From Actinoplanes sandaracinus (lineage in GTDB: Bacteria; Actinomycetota; Actinomycetes; Mycobacteriales; Micromonosporaceae): DNA of 64,000 nt. The position numbers and the translations under genes were made by a program. Under the pieces are notes generated by a model, which was not told the DNA's origin, did not search any database, and saw nothing but the letters and a program-made list of their open reading frames with translations. This document shows, piece by piece, positions 51,414 through 59,106 of this stretch. The DNA lies in assembly GCF_030009775.1 (NCBI RefSeq), contig NZ_JASCTH010000032.1:1-64000 (forward strand), given 5' to 3'. The first letter of the stretch is position 1. Every line of letters starts with the position of its first letter.

Positions 51414-52693
51414 CGCCATCCCGCAACGGCGTGATCGCCTATCCTTCACCGCAGTTCGACAGTTATGCGCGTACGTCAGGATCGGCGGGCCCTCTCGTCG
51501 ACCCCGGCACCATCGCGGAGGTCCGGGCGGTCTTCCGGAGAGTGGCCGAAACGGGCCTCGAAGCGGTCGCGGACATCTCACGGCAACGTGACGGGCTGGC
51601 TCCCGGTACACCGATCGTCGTCGACCCGTCGGTGCTGAAGGCACAGGCCGCGCTCGTCGACGATCATCTGGCGGACAGCCTCCGCGAGGCTTACCGGGCT
51701 CAGCTGGCGGTCGCCGAGGCCGCACTCGCTCAGGACGTCACGGTGGACGTTCGTGACGGTGTCGTCACGAGACTCGTCCACCGGCCCGTGACCAGCGTCG
51801 CCCTCTACATTCCCGGCGGTCGTGAGCGATATCCGTCCACCCTGGTAGGGCTGCTCGCCGCCGCCCGTGCGGCCGGCGTTCCCGAAGTCACCGTGCTGCT
51901 GCCGCCGGATGCCGCCGGACTCCCAGACCCGGCGTGCGCCTGGATCTCCGCACTGGCCGGTGGCGTGACCACGCTCTGCGGAAACGGCCCGGCGCTGATC
52001 GCGGCTCTGGCGCTCGGCGTCGACGGCGTGCCCCCGATTCGCATGGTGGTCGGCCCCGGCGGTCCGGCAGTGGTGGCGGCTCAGCTCATCGCGGCTGAGC
52101 ACGGCCTGGCCACCGGCCCCGCCTTCGGTCCGACCGACTGCGCCGTGCTCGCCGGTCCCGACGCCGACCCGCGGCTGCTCGTCGCCGATCTGCTCACCGA
52201 GTCCGAGCATGGGCACGACCCGCGTCTGGTCCTGATCGGCTGGGGCGGCGTCGAGCACGCCTTCCAGGAGGCACTGACCAAGGACCCCGAGGGCGAACAG
52301 ATCTGGGCGCGTACCGGGACGATCGTCGTCTGCACCGATGAGAGCGACGCCGTCGAGGCCGCGAACAGGCTCGGCGGTGAGCAGATCCAGTTGGCGACCG
52401 GCCTCGACGACGCCAGAAGGCTACTGGACCGGGTCGAGGGATACGCCAGCGTACTACTCGGACAGGACACCTCGATCTCAGCCGCCTATCTCACGGGTGC
52501 TCCAGGTTGCCTGCCCACGGGCCCCGCCGCCAGGAGCGTCTCGGTGGTCACCTCCCAGACCTTCCGTCGCACGATGGTCGTCGGCCAGGTCGGTCCGTCC
52601 GCACAGTCCCCGCTTGCCGAGCTGGTGACACCCCTGGCCGCATACGAGGGGTTCCCCAGGCATGGAGCAAGCCAACAGATCCGATCGAAATGA
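51410..52693 (+). CDS. Second, divergent HisD homologue with altered active site
   Basis: The 427-residue protein keeps the HisD layout (PVTSVALYIPGGRERYPST, MVVGPGGPAVVAAQLIA, LLTESEHGHDPRLVLIG and a terminal EGFPRHGAS). The catalytic Glu-His pair reads GGEQ: Glu324 is kept but His is replaced by Gln325. The zinc-ligand equivalents are Glu264 and His267, Ala359 for Asp, and His418. It is therefore a diverged or inactive dehydrogenase, perhaps a partner of the HisD half of the first operon gene. Its ATG overlaps the ThDP gene's stop in an ATGA junction. Confidence 0.85.
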   Translation: MTPSRNGVIAYPSPQFDSYARTSGSAGPLVDPGTIAEVRAVFRRVAETGLEAVADISRQRDGLAPGTPIVVDPSVLKAQAALVDDHLADSLREAYRAQLAVAEAALAQDVTVDVRDGVVTRLVHRPVTSVALYIPGGRERYPSTLVGLLAAARAAGVPEVTVLLPPDAAGLPDPACAWISALAGGVTTLCGNGPALIAALALGVDGVPPIRMVVGPGGPAVVAAQLIAAEHGLATGPAFGPTDCAVLAGPDADPRLLVADLLTESEHGHDPRLVLIGWGGVEHAFQEALTKDPEGEQIWARTGTIVVCTDESDAVEAANRLGGEQIQLATGLDDARRLLDRVEGYASVLLGQDTSISAAYLTGAPGCLPTGPAARSVSVVTSQTFRRTMVVGQVGPSAQSPLAELVTPLAAYEGFPRHGASQQIRSK

Positions 52694-52707
52694 GGAACGA
52701 CCGACCC

Positions 52708-53952
52708 ATGGACGAGCTTTCCGGCCGATTCGCCGAGTCCGAGATCTTCGTTGAGCGTGCACATGGGCCCTGGCTCATCAGCGAGAACCAGCGCTGGGTC
52801 GACCATGTCCTGGGCAACTGCTCGCAGCTACTAGGTCACAGCCACCCGGTCGTTGTCGACCGGGTCCAGGAGCAAGTCGCTCGGATGACGAACGTGGGCG
52901 ACCACAAGACGAACGAGGCGTACCGTCTCGCACGACGAATCCTGGAGATCTCGGGCATGGATTCGCTGCGATTCGTCAGCAGCGGGAGCGAGGCCGTGCA
53001 CGTGGCGCTCCGCACCGCACGGGCGGCGACCGGTCGCCGAAAGGTGCTGAAATTCGCGGGCCACTATCACGGATGGTTTGCCGAGGAGATCTCGCGATTC
53101 GTACCTCAGCTCGACTACGCCGGTGGCATCTCACCGGCCGCGCCGGGTGATCTGCTCATCGCGGACTGGAACGACGCTGATGCCGTCCGTGCGCTGGTGG
53201 CGGAACACGGCAATGAACTCGCCGCGATCATCTGCGAGCCCATCCTGTGCCACGCGGGTCCCGTACCTCCGGTCGATGGGTTCCTAGAATTGCTGCGCTC
53301 CCAGACAACCGCATCGGGCGCCCTATTGATCTTCGACGAGTGCATCACGGGATTCCGCCTAGGCATCGGCGGCGCTCAGGAATGGTCCGGGGTCAAGGCC
53401 GACCTGGTGACCTACAGCAAGGCGCTGAGTGCGGGCTTTCCGCTCGGCGTGTGCGCGGGCACCGCAGCCGCGATGGCGCCGCTGGCAGAAGGACGCGCAT
53501 ACCAAGCGGCGACCTACGACGCCAACTCGGTCTCTGTCGCCGCGGCGCACGCCGTGCTCGACGTCCTCGGCACGGAGCCGGTCTACGAGCGGATCACCTC
53601 CTACGGCGAGCGGCTCCGCGGCTTCATCGGTGAGACGCTCACCGCCCACGACGTCAAAGCCGTCTGTCAGGGCGTGCCAGCCGTATTCCAGCACTTCTTC
53701 ACCGAAGCGCCGGTCCGCAACCATCGCGACGCCCTGGCCTCCGACACCGTCCTCTACGGTTTCCTCGTCGAGGAGCTCCTGAAGCGGGGCGTCAACATCT
53801 ACAAGGGCGATCTGCGGCCCGATCCGGATGCGAGCTGGCTGTCTCAGTGGTTCGTCAGCTCGGCGCACGACGACGAATCCTTCGAGACGACGACGGCGGC
53901 CTACCCGGCGGCACTCCAGGCGGCGCTCCGCCGGCGTCGGGAGGCGAAATGA
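52708..53952 (+). CDS. Class III aminotransferase, glutamate-1-semialdehyde-aminomutase-like
   Basis: The PLP enzyme of about 414 residues matches HemL-type aminomutases and omega-aminotransferases: GHSHPVVVDRVQEQ, RFVSSGSEAVHVALRTARAA, GHYHGWF, LIFDECITGFRLGIGGAQ, and YSKALSAGFPLGVCAG with the PLP Lys. The start at ATG 52708 is preferred as GAGGA precedes it; an ATG at 52690 would overlap the upstream stop (ATGA). No tetrapyrrole genes are near, so it probably aminates or rearranges a pathway-specific aldehyde or keto compound. Confidence 0.9.
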   Translation: MDELSGRFAESEIFVERAHGPWLISENQRWVDHVLGNCSQLLGHSHPVVVDRVQEQVARMTNVGDHKTNEAYRLARRILEISGMDSLRFVSSGSEAVHVALRTARAATGRRKVLKFAGHYHGWFAEEISRFVPQLDYAGGISPAAPGDLLIADWNDADAVRALVAEHGNELAAIICEPILCHAGPVPPVDGFLELLRSQTTASGALLIFDECITGFRLGIGGAQEWSGVKADLVTYSKALSAGFPLGVCAGTAAAMAPLAEGRAYQAATYDANSVSVAAAHAVLDVLGTEPVYERITSYGERLRGFIGETLTAHDVKAVCQGVPAVFQHFFTEAPVRNHRDALASDTVLYGFLVEELLKRGVNIYKGDLRPDPDASWLSQWFVSSAHDDESFETTTAAYPAALQAALRRRREAK

Positions 53953-54296
53953 CGGCCGGTGAACCGATTCAGCTGTCCACCCACATGTGGATGCGTACCC
54001 TGGTCGACCTCGGCACATTGTCCCTGGACTACCTCGAGATCCAGCCCGGCTCGATCCGGACGCCGGTCGTGCACGACAACTGCGACGAGTTGTCATACAT
54101 CCTGTCCGGAGAACTCGAGTTCCACCTGGGTGATCAGAAACGGGTGATGCGGGCGGGCGAGGCCATCGGTGTTCCGCGCGGCGTCCCGCACGGCAGCGTC
54201 AATCACGGGCCGGAGGTCGTTCGCATGCTGGCCGCCAACTCGCCGGCGTTTCGTCTCGAGGACGAGGTCGAGCTTCAGCCGGAGGAAGAGGCATGA
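53949..54296 (+). CDS. Single-domain cupin
   Basis: The 115-residue protein has cupin motif 1 around VVHDNCDELSYILSGELEFHLGD and motif 2 in GVPRGVPHGSVNHG. The usual G(X)5HXH(X)3,4E(X)6G has only one His in the first motif (VHDNCDE), so the metal site is uncertain. Cupins serve as isomerases, dioxygenases, epimerases or binding proteins. It overlaps both neighbours in ATGA junctions, tying it to the pathway. Confidence 0.85.
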   Translation: MTAGEPIQLSTHMWMRTLVDLGTLSLDYLEIQPGSIRTPVVHDNCDELSYILSGELEFHLGDQKRVMRAGEAIGVPRGVPHGSVNHGPEVVRMLAANSPAFRLEDEVELQPEEEA

Positions 54297-55135
54297 GCCC
54301 GGCGGCGAACCCTGTGGTGCAATCCGTGTACCTGCTCGACGACCTGAGCGACCGGATACGCGAACGAGCCCACTCGGCGGGCCTCGGCCCTTCGGAGACC
54401 TCGACGCTACTCGCAGCCGCCAGGCGGACGACGCTGGAAGCGGCGGCAGCATTCCCGCTCGGTGAGGTGAGCGTGGACCTGATCACCTGGGAGCACGTCA
54501 CAGAATCGCTACGGGTACGGCTGGGCAGCCTGCCCGCCCCGTCAGTGACTGCCGAGACACTTGTCCTGGGTGACGGTGGCGCGCGGCTCGCGTCGATCAT
54601 CGAGGCGTGGGGGATCCGGCTGCCGGGCCGGGTGGAGATTCCCGTGGCCAAGGTGCTCGAAGACCCCGCCAACGCGTTTTACTCACCGCACCACATCAGG
54701 CAGCGTGACAGGAAACCTCTGGCGGTCGGCACGGTGAGCAATGCCGGCGAGCTCATCGTGGTGGACGACTGTGTGCAGACCGGCATGACCTTCGACGCCG
54801 TCGCCGCGGCGACGGGCGCGCGGAGCGGGTCCATCATCACCGGCATCTGCAACGAGGCGACGCTTGGTCGTCTTCGCGCCGACGGGTGGACCGTCCACTA
54901 CGGTGTCCTCCTGCCCGGACCCACGTACCCGGATTCTTACTCGACCGACCTCTTCTGCGTACGCGACTTCGTCGTCACCGACGCTGTCCGCTTCGCCGAC
55001 GGCAGCTCGACCTCGTACAGTTCAGGCGGCGACTGGCTGGAGCTCCTTTACGGTGACCCACAGGCAGCGGAGACCGTCCGCGCGGCTTGGATGGAGCTTG
55101 CCGAACTGCTGGCCGGGGCGGGCGTGGAAGTATGA
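54293..55135 (+). CDS. Phosphoribosyltransferase-like protein
   Basis: The 280-residue protein contains the PRPP-binding signature ELIVVDDCVQTGMTFDAVAA and a preceding beta-alpha-beta segment with EIPVAKVLED. The N-terminal 80 residues are helical, and the C-terminal 70 (FVVTDAVRFADGSSTSYSSG) are distinctive. It may add or remove a ribose-5-phosphate on a pathway intermediate, or sense PRPP. A PRTase beside HisD/HisC-like genes is notable as histidine synthesis also begins with PRPP. Both ends overlap neighbours in ATGA junctions. Confidence 0.78.
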   Translation: MSPAANPVVQSVYLLDDLSDRIRERAHSAGLGPSETSTLLAAARRTTLEAAAAFPLGEVSVDLITWEHVTESLRVRLGSLPAPSVTAETLVLGDGGARLASIIEAWGIRLPGRVEIPVAKVLEDPANAFYSPHHIRQRDRKPLAVGTVSNAGELIVVDDCVQTGMTFDAVAAATGARSGSIITGICNEATLGRLRADGWTVHYGVLLPGPTYPDSYSTDLFCVRDFVVTDAVRFADGSSTSYSSGGDWLELLYGDPQAAETVRAAWMELAELLAGAGVEV

Positions 55136-56421
55136 CACCACGGTGGGCCCGAGCACGTGGGCTGTGGCCCCGCGATCCACACGAGCGTCGCCTCGCATCG
55201 ATGTCGCTGGTGGACTCGGTCGGTACGGGAGTCTTCGTTGCCACGGTCCCGCTGTTCCTCATCAGGCACCAGCACCTCAGCGCCTACCAAGTGGGATGGA
55301 TGCTGTCGGCGGCGGGCCTGGCCCTGCTCCTGACAACGGTGCCCGCCGGGCATCTGGCTGATCTGCTTCCGCTGCGGGCGCTGTACGTGGCGGGGTCGCT
55401 GGTGCAAGCTGTCGCCAGCGTGATGCTGGCAGTGGCACCGTCGACGGCTGCGGTCTGGGTGGCCCTCATCGCAGCGAGCTTCGGGGCGGGGATCGTAGCC
55501 CCGCCCCGGTCGGTCATCGTCGCCCGGGTCGCGGCACCTGACAACCTGGTGCGGGTACGGGCGTACAACCGATCCGTATTCAGCGTCGGCATGTCGGTCG
55601 GCGCCGGAATCGCCTCCCTCGTGGTACTAGCGGATCGTCCCGGGTGGTACGGCGCCGGTTTCGCGCTCAACGCCATCACCTTCGTGGTCAACAGTGTCCT
55701 TGTCCGTCTTCTTCGCATCCGGGTTCCGGAACCTCAGCAAGCCGCTACCAGCAACAGCGGGCCGGCCCGTCATACCGGGGACCGCTGGGCGGTCTACCGC
55801 GATGTCCGGTTCCTTCTCGCCGCCGCCGTCAACGCGCTCCTTTTCATGACCGCGGTACTCGTCGATCCGCTACTGGCGGTCTACGTCGCTACCGGCGCGA
55901 ACACCCTCACGGTGCTCATACCGGCGCTGATCGCTCTCAACACCGTGCTCACGGTCGTACTCCAGGTTCCACTCAGCCGCCGGTGCGTCGGGGCGGAGGG
56001 CGTCCGTGCCACCCTGCGCCGGGCGGGTGTCGCCGTCCTGGTGGGCTGCGTGTTCGTGGCGCTGAGCGCCGCCAGCGATTCGAACGCCGGCGTGATCGGT
56101 GCACTGATCCTGGGCATGACCGCTCTGACCTGTGCCGAGATCTTCATGTCGGCGGCGTCCTGGGAAACCTCGTTCCTGTTGGCGCCACCTCACCTGCAAG
56201 GTCAGTACTTCTCGACGTTCAACCTCGGCCCCGGCCTTGCCATGGCATTCGGGCCCGGGCTGCTCGCTCCCTTGGTGCTTCTGGACCACGGGGTCGGGTG
56301 GCTCCTCGCCGGGTCGGTGCTGTGCGCGGTGGGAATCTTCGGTGCCTCGGTCACCGGCAACACGATCGCACAGCGAGTTGTGCTCGCGGCGCCGGCGCCC
56401 ACCCCCTCAACGACCAATTAA
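55132..56421 (+). CDS. MFS transporter, 12-helix
   Basis: The 429-residue membrane protein has about 12 hydrophobic segments with a central loop near residues 195-220, and a motif A-like AGHLADLLPLRALYV between helices 2 and 3. It probably exports the pathway product or an antibiotic-like compound. The ATG at 55132 overlaps the PRTase stop (ATGA). Substrate class cannot be predicted. It is followed after 9 bases by the ABC importer genes. Confidence 0.88.
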   Translation: MTPRWARARGLWPRDPHERRLASMSLVDSVGTGVFVATVPLFLIRHQHLSAYQVGWMLSAAGLALLLTTVPAGHLADLLPLRALYVAGSLVQAVASVMLAVAPSTAAVWVALIAASFGAGIVAPPRSVIVARVAAPDNLVRVRAYNRSVFSVGMSVGAGIASLVVLADRPGWYGAGFALNAITFVVNSVLVRLLRIRVPEPQQAATSNSGPARHTGDRWAVYRDVRFLLAAAVNALLFMTAVLVDPLLAVYVATGANTLTVLIPALIALNTVLTVVLQVPLSRRCVGAEGVRATLRRAGVAVLVGCVFVALSAASDSNAGVIGALILGMTALTCAEIFMSAASWETSFLLAPPHLQGQYFSTFNLGPGLAMAFGPGLLAPLVLLDHGVGWLLAGSVLCAVGIFGASVTGNTIAQRVVLAAPAPTPSTTN

Positions 56422-56430
56422 GGACAGTCT

Positions 56431-57450
56431 ATGAACTCGCGTTCCCTGGTGCCGCGCCGACTTCTGGCGGTACTCGGCTCGGTCCTTGTCGGTTTCGGAC
56501 TCGCGGCCTGCAATTCCGACGTCCCCAGCTCGTCCGGCGATGCCAACCCGGCTCGCGTGAGCATGGGCACCCAAGCCTGGATCGGTTACGGACCCTGGCA
56601 CATCGTGAAGGAGAAAGGATTCGACAAGAATCACGGAATCGACCTCGACCTCGTCAACTTCAACACTGACGCGGACCTGTCGTCGGCATTCGCGGCAGGC
56701 CGCCTACAGGCCGGGAACGCCGCGACCAACACGGTCGCGCAGTTCCTGAAGGCGGGCCAGCCACGCACCATCGTCCTGTTCGAAGACACCTCCCGCACCG
56801 CAGACGCCATCCTGGCCCGCCCGGACATCCGTTCAGTCGCGGATCTCCGCGGCAAGAAGGTCGCCTTCGAGGAGGGCACCACGAGCGACATCCTGCTGCG
56901 CCACGCGCTGTCCACCGCCGGTCTCGGAATGGATGACATCAAGGTGGTGCCGACTCCCGCCTCGGATGCCGGATCGGCACTGATCTCCGGCGGTGTGGAT
57001 GCAGCGGTGACCTATGAGCCGTACATCTCGGCCCTCCGGCGGCAGGATTCTGAAGTCGCGCCGATCTTCACCGCGGGAGACAAGCCCGGTCTCATCTCGG
57101 ACACCCTCACGGTCAACACCGAATGGGCTAAGAAGAACCCGGCGGTGGTATCAGATCTCCTTCTCGCCTGGAACGACGCCGTCATGTACTACCGCGAGCA
57201 CAAGCAGGAGGCTCAGGCCATCATCGCGAAGGGGGTCGGCGTCGATGTCGCCGATCTGACGACAAGCTTCGACGGTGTCGACTTCTATGACCTTCAGCAA
57301 TCGAACACATACCTGACGAAGGAGTTCCCGGAGACGGCTTCCGTCATCGAGAAGGTTCTTTCCTCCACGGCGGACGAGTCGGCATCGGGCGTCAGTATCG
57401 CCGGAGCGGTCGACACCTCGTACGGCGCGAAGGCCGGAGGCGCGAATTGA
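56431..57450 (+). CDS. ABC importer substrate-binding lipoprotein (SsuA/NMT1-like)
   Basis: The 339-residue precursor has a lipoprotein signal (LGSVLVGFGLAACNSD) with Cys27 as the lipid anchor. It has NMT1/SsuA-like features: GTQAWIGYGPWHIVKEKGF, FNTDADLSSAFAAGRLQAG, LRGKKVAFEEGTTSDILLRHAL and GGVDAAVTYEPY. This family binds sulfonates, nitrate, taurine, riboflavin precursors or amidines. Its sequence does not decide which. Permease and ATPase follow immediately, making a complete importer. Confidence 0.9.
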   Translation: MNSRSLVPRRLLAVLGSVLVGFGLAACNSDVPSSSGDANPARVSMGTQAWIGYGPWHIVKEKGFDKNHGIDLDLVNFNTDADLSSAFAAGRLQAGNAATNTVAQFLKAGQPRTIVLFEDTSRTADAILARPDIRSVADLRGKKVAFEEGTTSDILLRHALSTAGLGMDDIKVVPTPASDAGSALISGGVDAAVTYEPYISALRRQDSEVAPIFTAGDKPGLISDTLTVNTEWAKKNPAVVSDLLLAWNDAVMYYREHKQEAQAIIAKGVGVDVADLTTSFDGVDFYDLQQSNTYLTKEFPETASVIEKVLSSTADESASGVSIAGAVDTSYGAKAGGAN

Positions 57451-58304
57451 GCCTCGGCCACGCAACCCCGGCGACCGGCGAGTTGAGCACGGCTCGCCGG
57501 GCCGTGCAACCGGTGCGGCGCCATCAACTGTTTCACCAGCCCTCCCGTACCGCGTTCTGGATCTGGGGATCGGCCGTCATGGCCGCCCTCGGCATCGTGT
57601 GGTTCGGGGTGACGGCGCTCGAATTTGCCAATCCGTACTTTCTGCCCTCGCCCGGAGCCGTTTGGACGGCCGGCTACGAGATGGCGTCAACGGGCCAACT
57701 CTGGGCGGACACCTCCGAAAGCATGCGGCGTATCGTCATCGGGTTTCTCATATCCACGGCACTGGCCCTGCCGATAGGGCTGCTGATGGGGTCGGTGGGC
57801 CGTTTCGAGGCAGCCCTGGAACCCTTCATCGACTTCGTCCGGTACATGCCGGCGGTGGCGTTCGTCCCGCTCACCATCGTGTGGTTCGGCGTCGATGAGG
57901 GTCAGAAGTACTCGATCATCTTCATCGGCACCTTCTTTCAGCAGGCGCTCATGATCATGGACAATGTCAAACGTACGCCACTCGACTATGTCCGGGTCGG
58001 CGAGACCCTCGGCCTCGGTACCACGAAGCTGCTGCGAAGAATCGTGCTGCCAAGCTCAGGACCCGCGATCTGGGACACACTCCGAATCTCATTCGGGTGG
58101 GCCTGGACGTGGCTGGTGGTCGCCGAGCTCGTAGCCGCCCGGGACGGCCTGGGCCAGCGAATCGTCGTTTCCCAGCGGTATTTCGACACCGACCGCATCT
58201 TCTTCCTCATCGGACTCATCGGAGTAATCGGCCTGGTCCTCGACCAGTTGTTCAAGATTGCCGGGCGGGCACTGTTCCGGTGGTCCAGCACGGAGAGAGG
58301 TTGA
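57447..58304 (+). CDS. ABC importer permease (SsuC/TauC-like)
   Basis: The 285-residue protein has about six membrane helices and the permease EAA-like motif DYVRVGETLGLGTTKLLRRIVLP. RYMPAVAFVPLTIVWFGVDEG is typical of the NitT/TauT type. The first 45 residues are a polar extension. The start is TTG at 57447 overlapping the upstream stop (TTGA), an unusual start codon. It pairs with the following ATPase. Confidence 0.9.
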   Translation: MSLGHATPATGELSTARRAVQPVRRHQLFHQPSRTAFWIWGSAVMAALGIVWFGVTALEFANPYFLPSPGAVWTAGYEMASTGQLWADTSESMRRIVIGFLISTALALPIGLLMGSVGRFEAALEPFIDFVRYMPAVAFVPLTIVWFGVDEGQKYSIIFIGTFFQQALMIMDNVKRTPLDYVRVGETLGLGTTKLLRRIVLPSSGPAIWDTLRISFGWAWTWLVVAELVAARDGLGQRIVVSQRYFDTDRIFFLIGLIGVIGLVLDQLFKIAGRALFRWSSTERG

Positions 58305-58305
58305 G

Positions 58306-59103
58306 ATGTCGGCAGTTCGGATCGTGAATGTGACGAAGACATACACCACTCGCAGCGGGCGGACCCAGGCGCTCAGCCCGATCAACGTCTCGTTCCGGCC
58401 GGACGAGTTCACCGCCATCCTCGGAACATCGGGATGCGGGAAGAGCACACTGCTGCACATCGTCGCCGGGCTCGAGCAGCCCAGCACCGGCCACATCGAG
58501 GTCAACGGAACAGCAGTGAGCGGGCCGGGCCGTGACCGCGGCATGGTCTTCCAGAACTACACCCTTTTCCCATGGCTCACAGTTCAGCAGAACGTTGAGT
58601 TCGCCCTTCGCGACCTTCCGATGAGCCGCAGAAAACGCCATGATCAAGCACGGGAGTATCTGGGGCTGGTAGGCATGGAAGCCTTCGCGGCGGCCCACCC
58701 GAGTGAGCTCTCCGGCGGCATGAGGCAACGTGTCGCCATCGCACGGGCGCTGAGCTATCAGCCACGGGTGCTCCTGATGGATGAGCCGTTCGGTGCGCTC
58801 GATGCCCAAACCCGGCAAGGCATGCAGATGCTGCTCACCAGGGTCTGGGAGGAGCACCGAATGAGCGTGCTGTTCGTGACCCACGACATCGAGGAGGCCG
58901 TCTGCCTGTCCGACCGGGTCATCGTGATGAGCCGCCGACCCGGAGCGATCAAGGCGGACCTAGCCATCGACATTCCTCGTCCGCGTGGCATCGACACGCT
59001 GACCAGTGCCGAACTGAACGGCTATAAGGCCGAGCTCCTACAGCTCATCCGCGAGGAGGCGGATGACGCCCAGACGGCGGCATCCGCCAAGCGAGCCGGA
59101 TGA
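58306..59103 (+). CDS. ABC importer ATPase (SsuB/TauB-like)
   Basis: The 265-residue ATPase has Walker A GTSGCGKST, Q-loop VFQNYTLFPW, signature LSGGMRQR, Walker B VLLMDEPFGALD and H-loop VTHD. ATG 58306 follows GAGAGAGG by 5 bases. It powers the importer formed with the two previous gene products. The family transports small, charged organic molecules. Confidence 0.92.
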   Translation: MSAVRIVNVTKTYTTRSGRTQALSPINVSFRPDEFTAILGTSGCGKSTLLHIVAGLEQPSTGHIEVNGTAVSGPGRDRGMVFQNYTLFPWLTVQQNVEFALRDLPMSRRKRHDQAREYLGLVGMEAFAAAHPSELSGGMRQRVAIARALSYQPRVLLMDEPFGALDAQTRQGMQMLLTRVWEEHRMSVLFVTHDIEEAVCLSDRVIVMSRRPGAIKADLAIDIPRPRGIDTLTSAELNGYKAELLQLIREEADDAQTAASAKRAG

Positions 59104-59106
59104 TTC

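Noticed and set aside
46052-52693. Genes of the cluster as a normal histidine biosynthesis operon
   Set aside because: No hisA, hisB, hisF, hisG, hisH or hisI is present. Both HisD homologues have altered ligands, and the neighbours are unrelated to histidine synthesis.
52708-53952. HemL for tetrapyrrole synthesis
   Set aside because: The enzyme resembles glutamate-1-semialdehyde aminomutase, but no hemA, hemB or hemC is near and the operon context is different. A specific role in heme synthesis is not supported.
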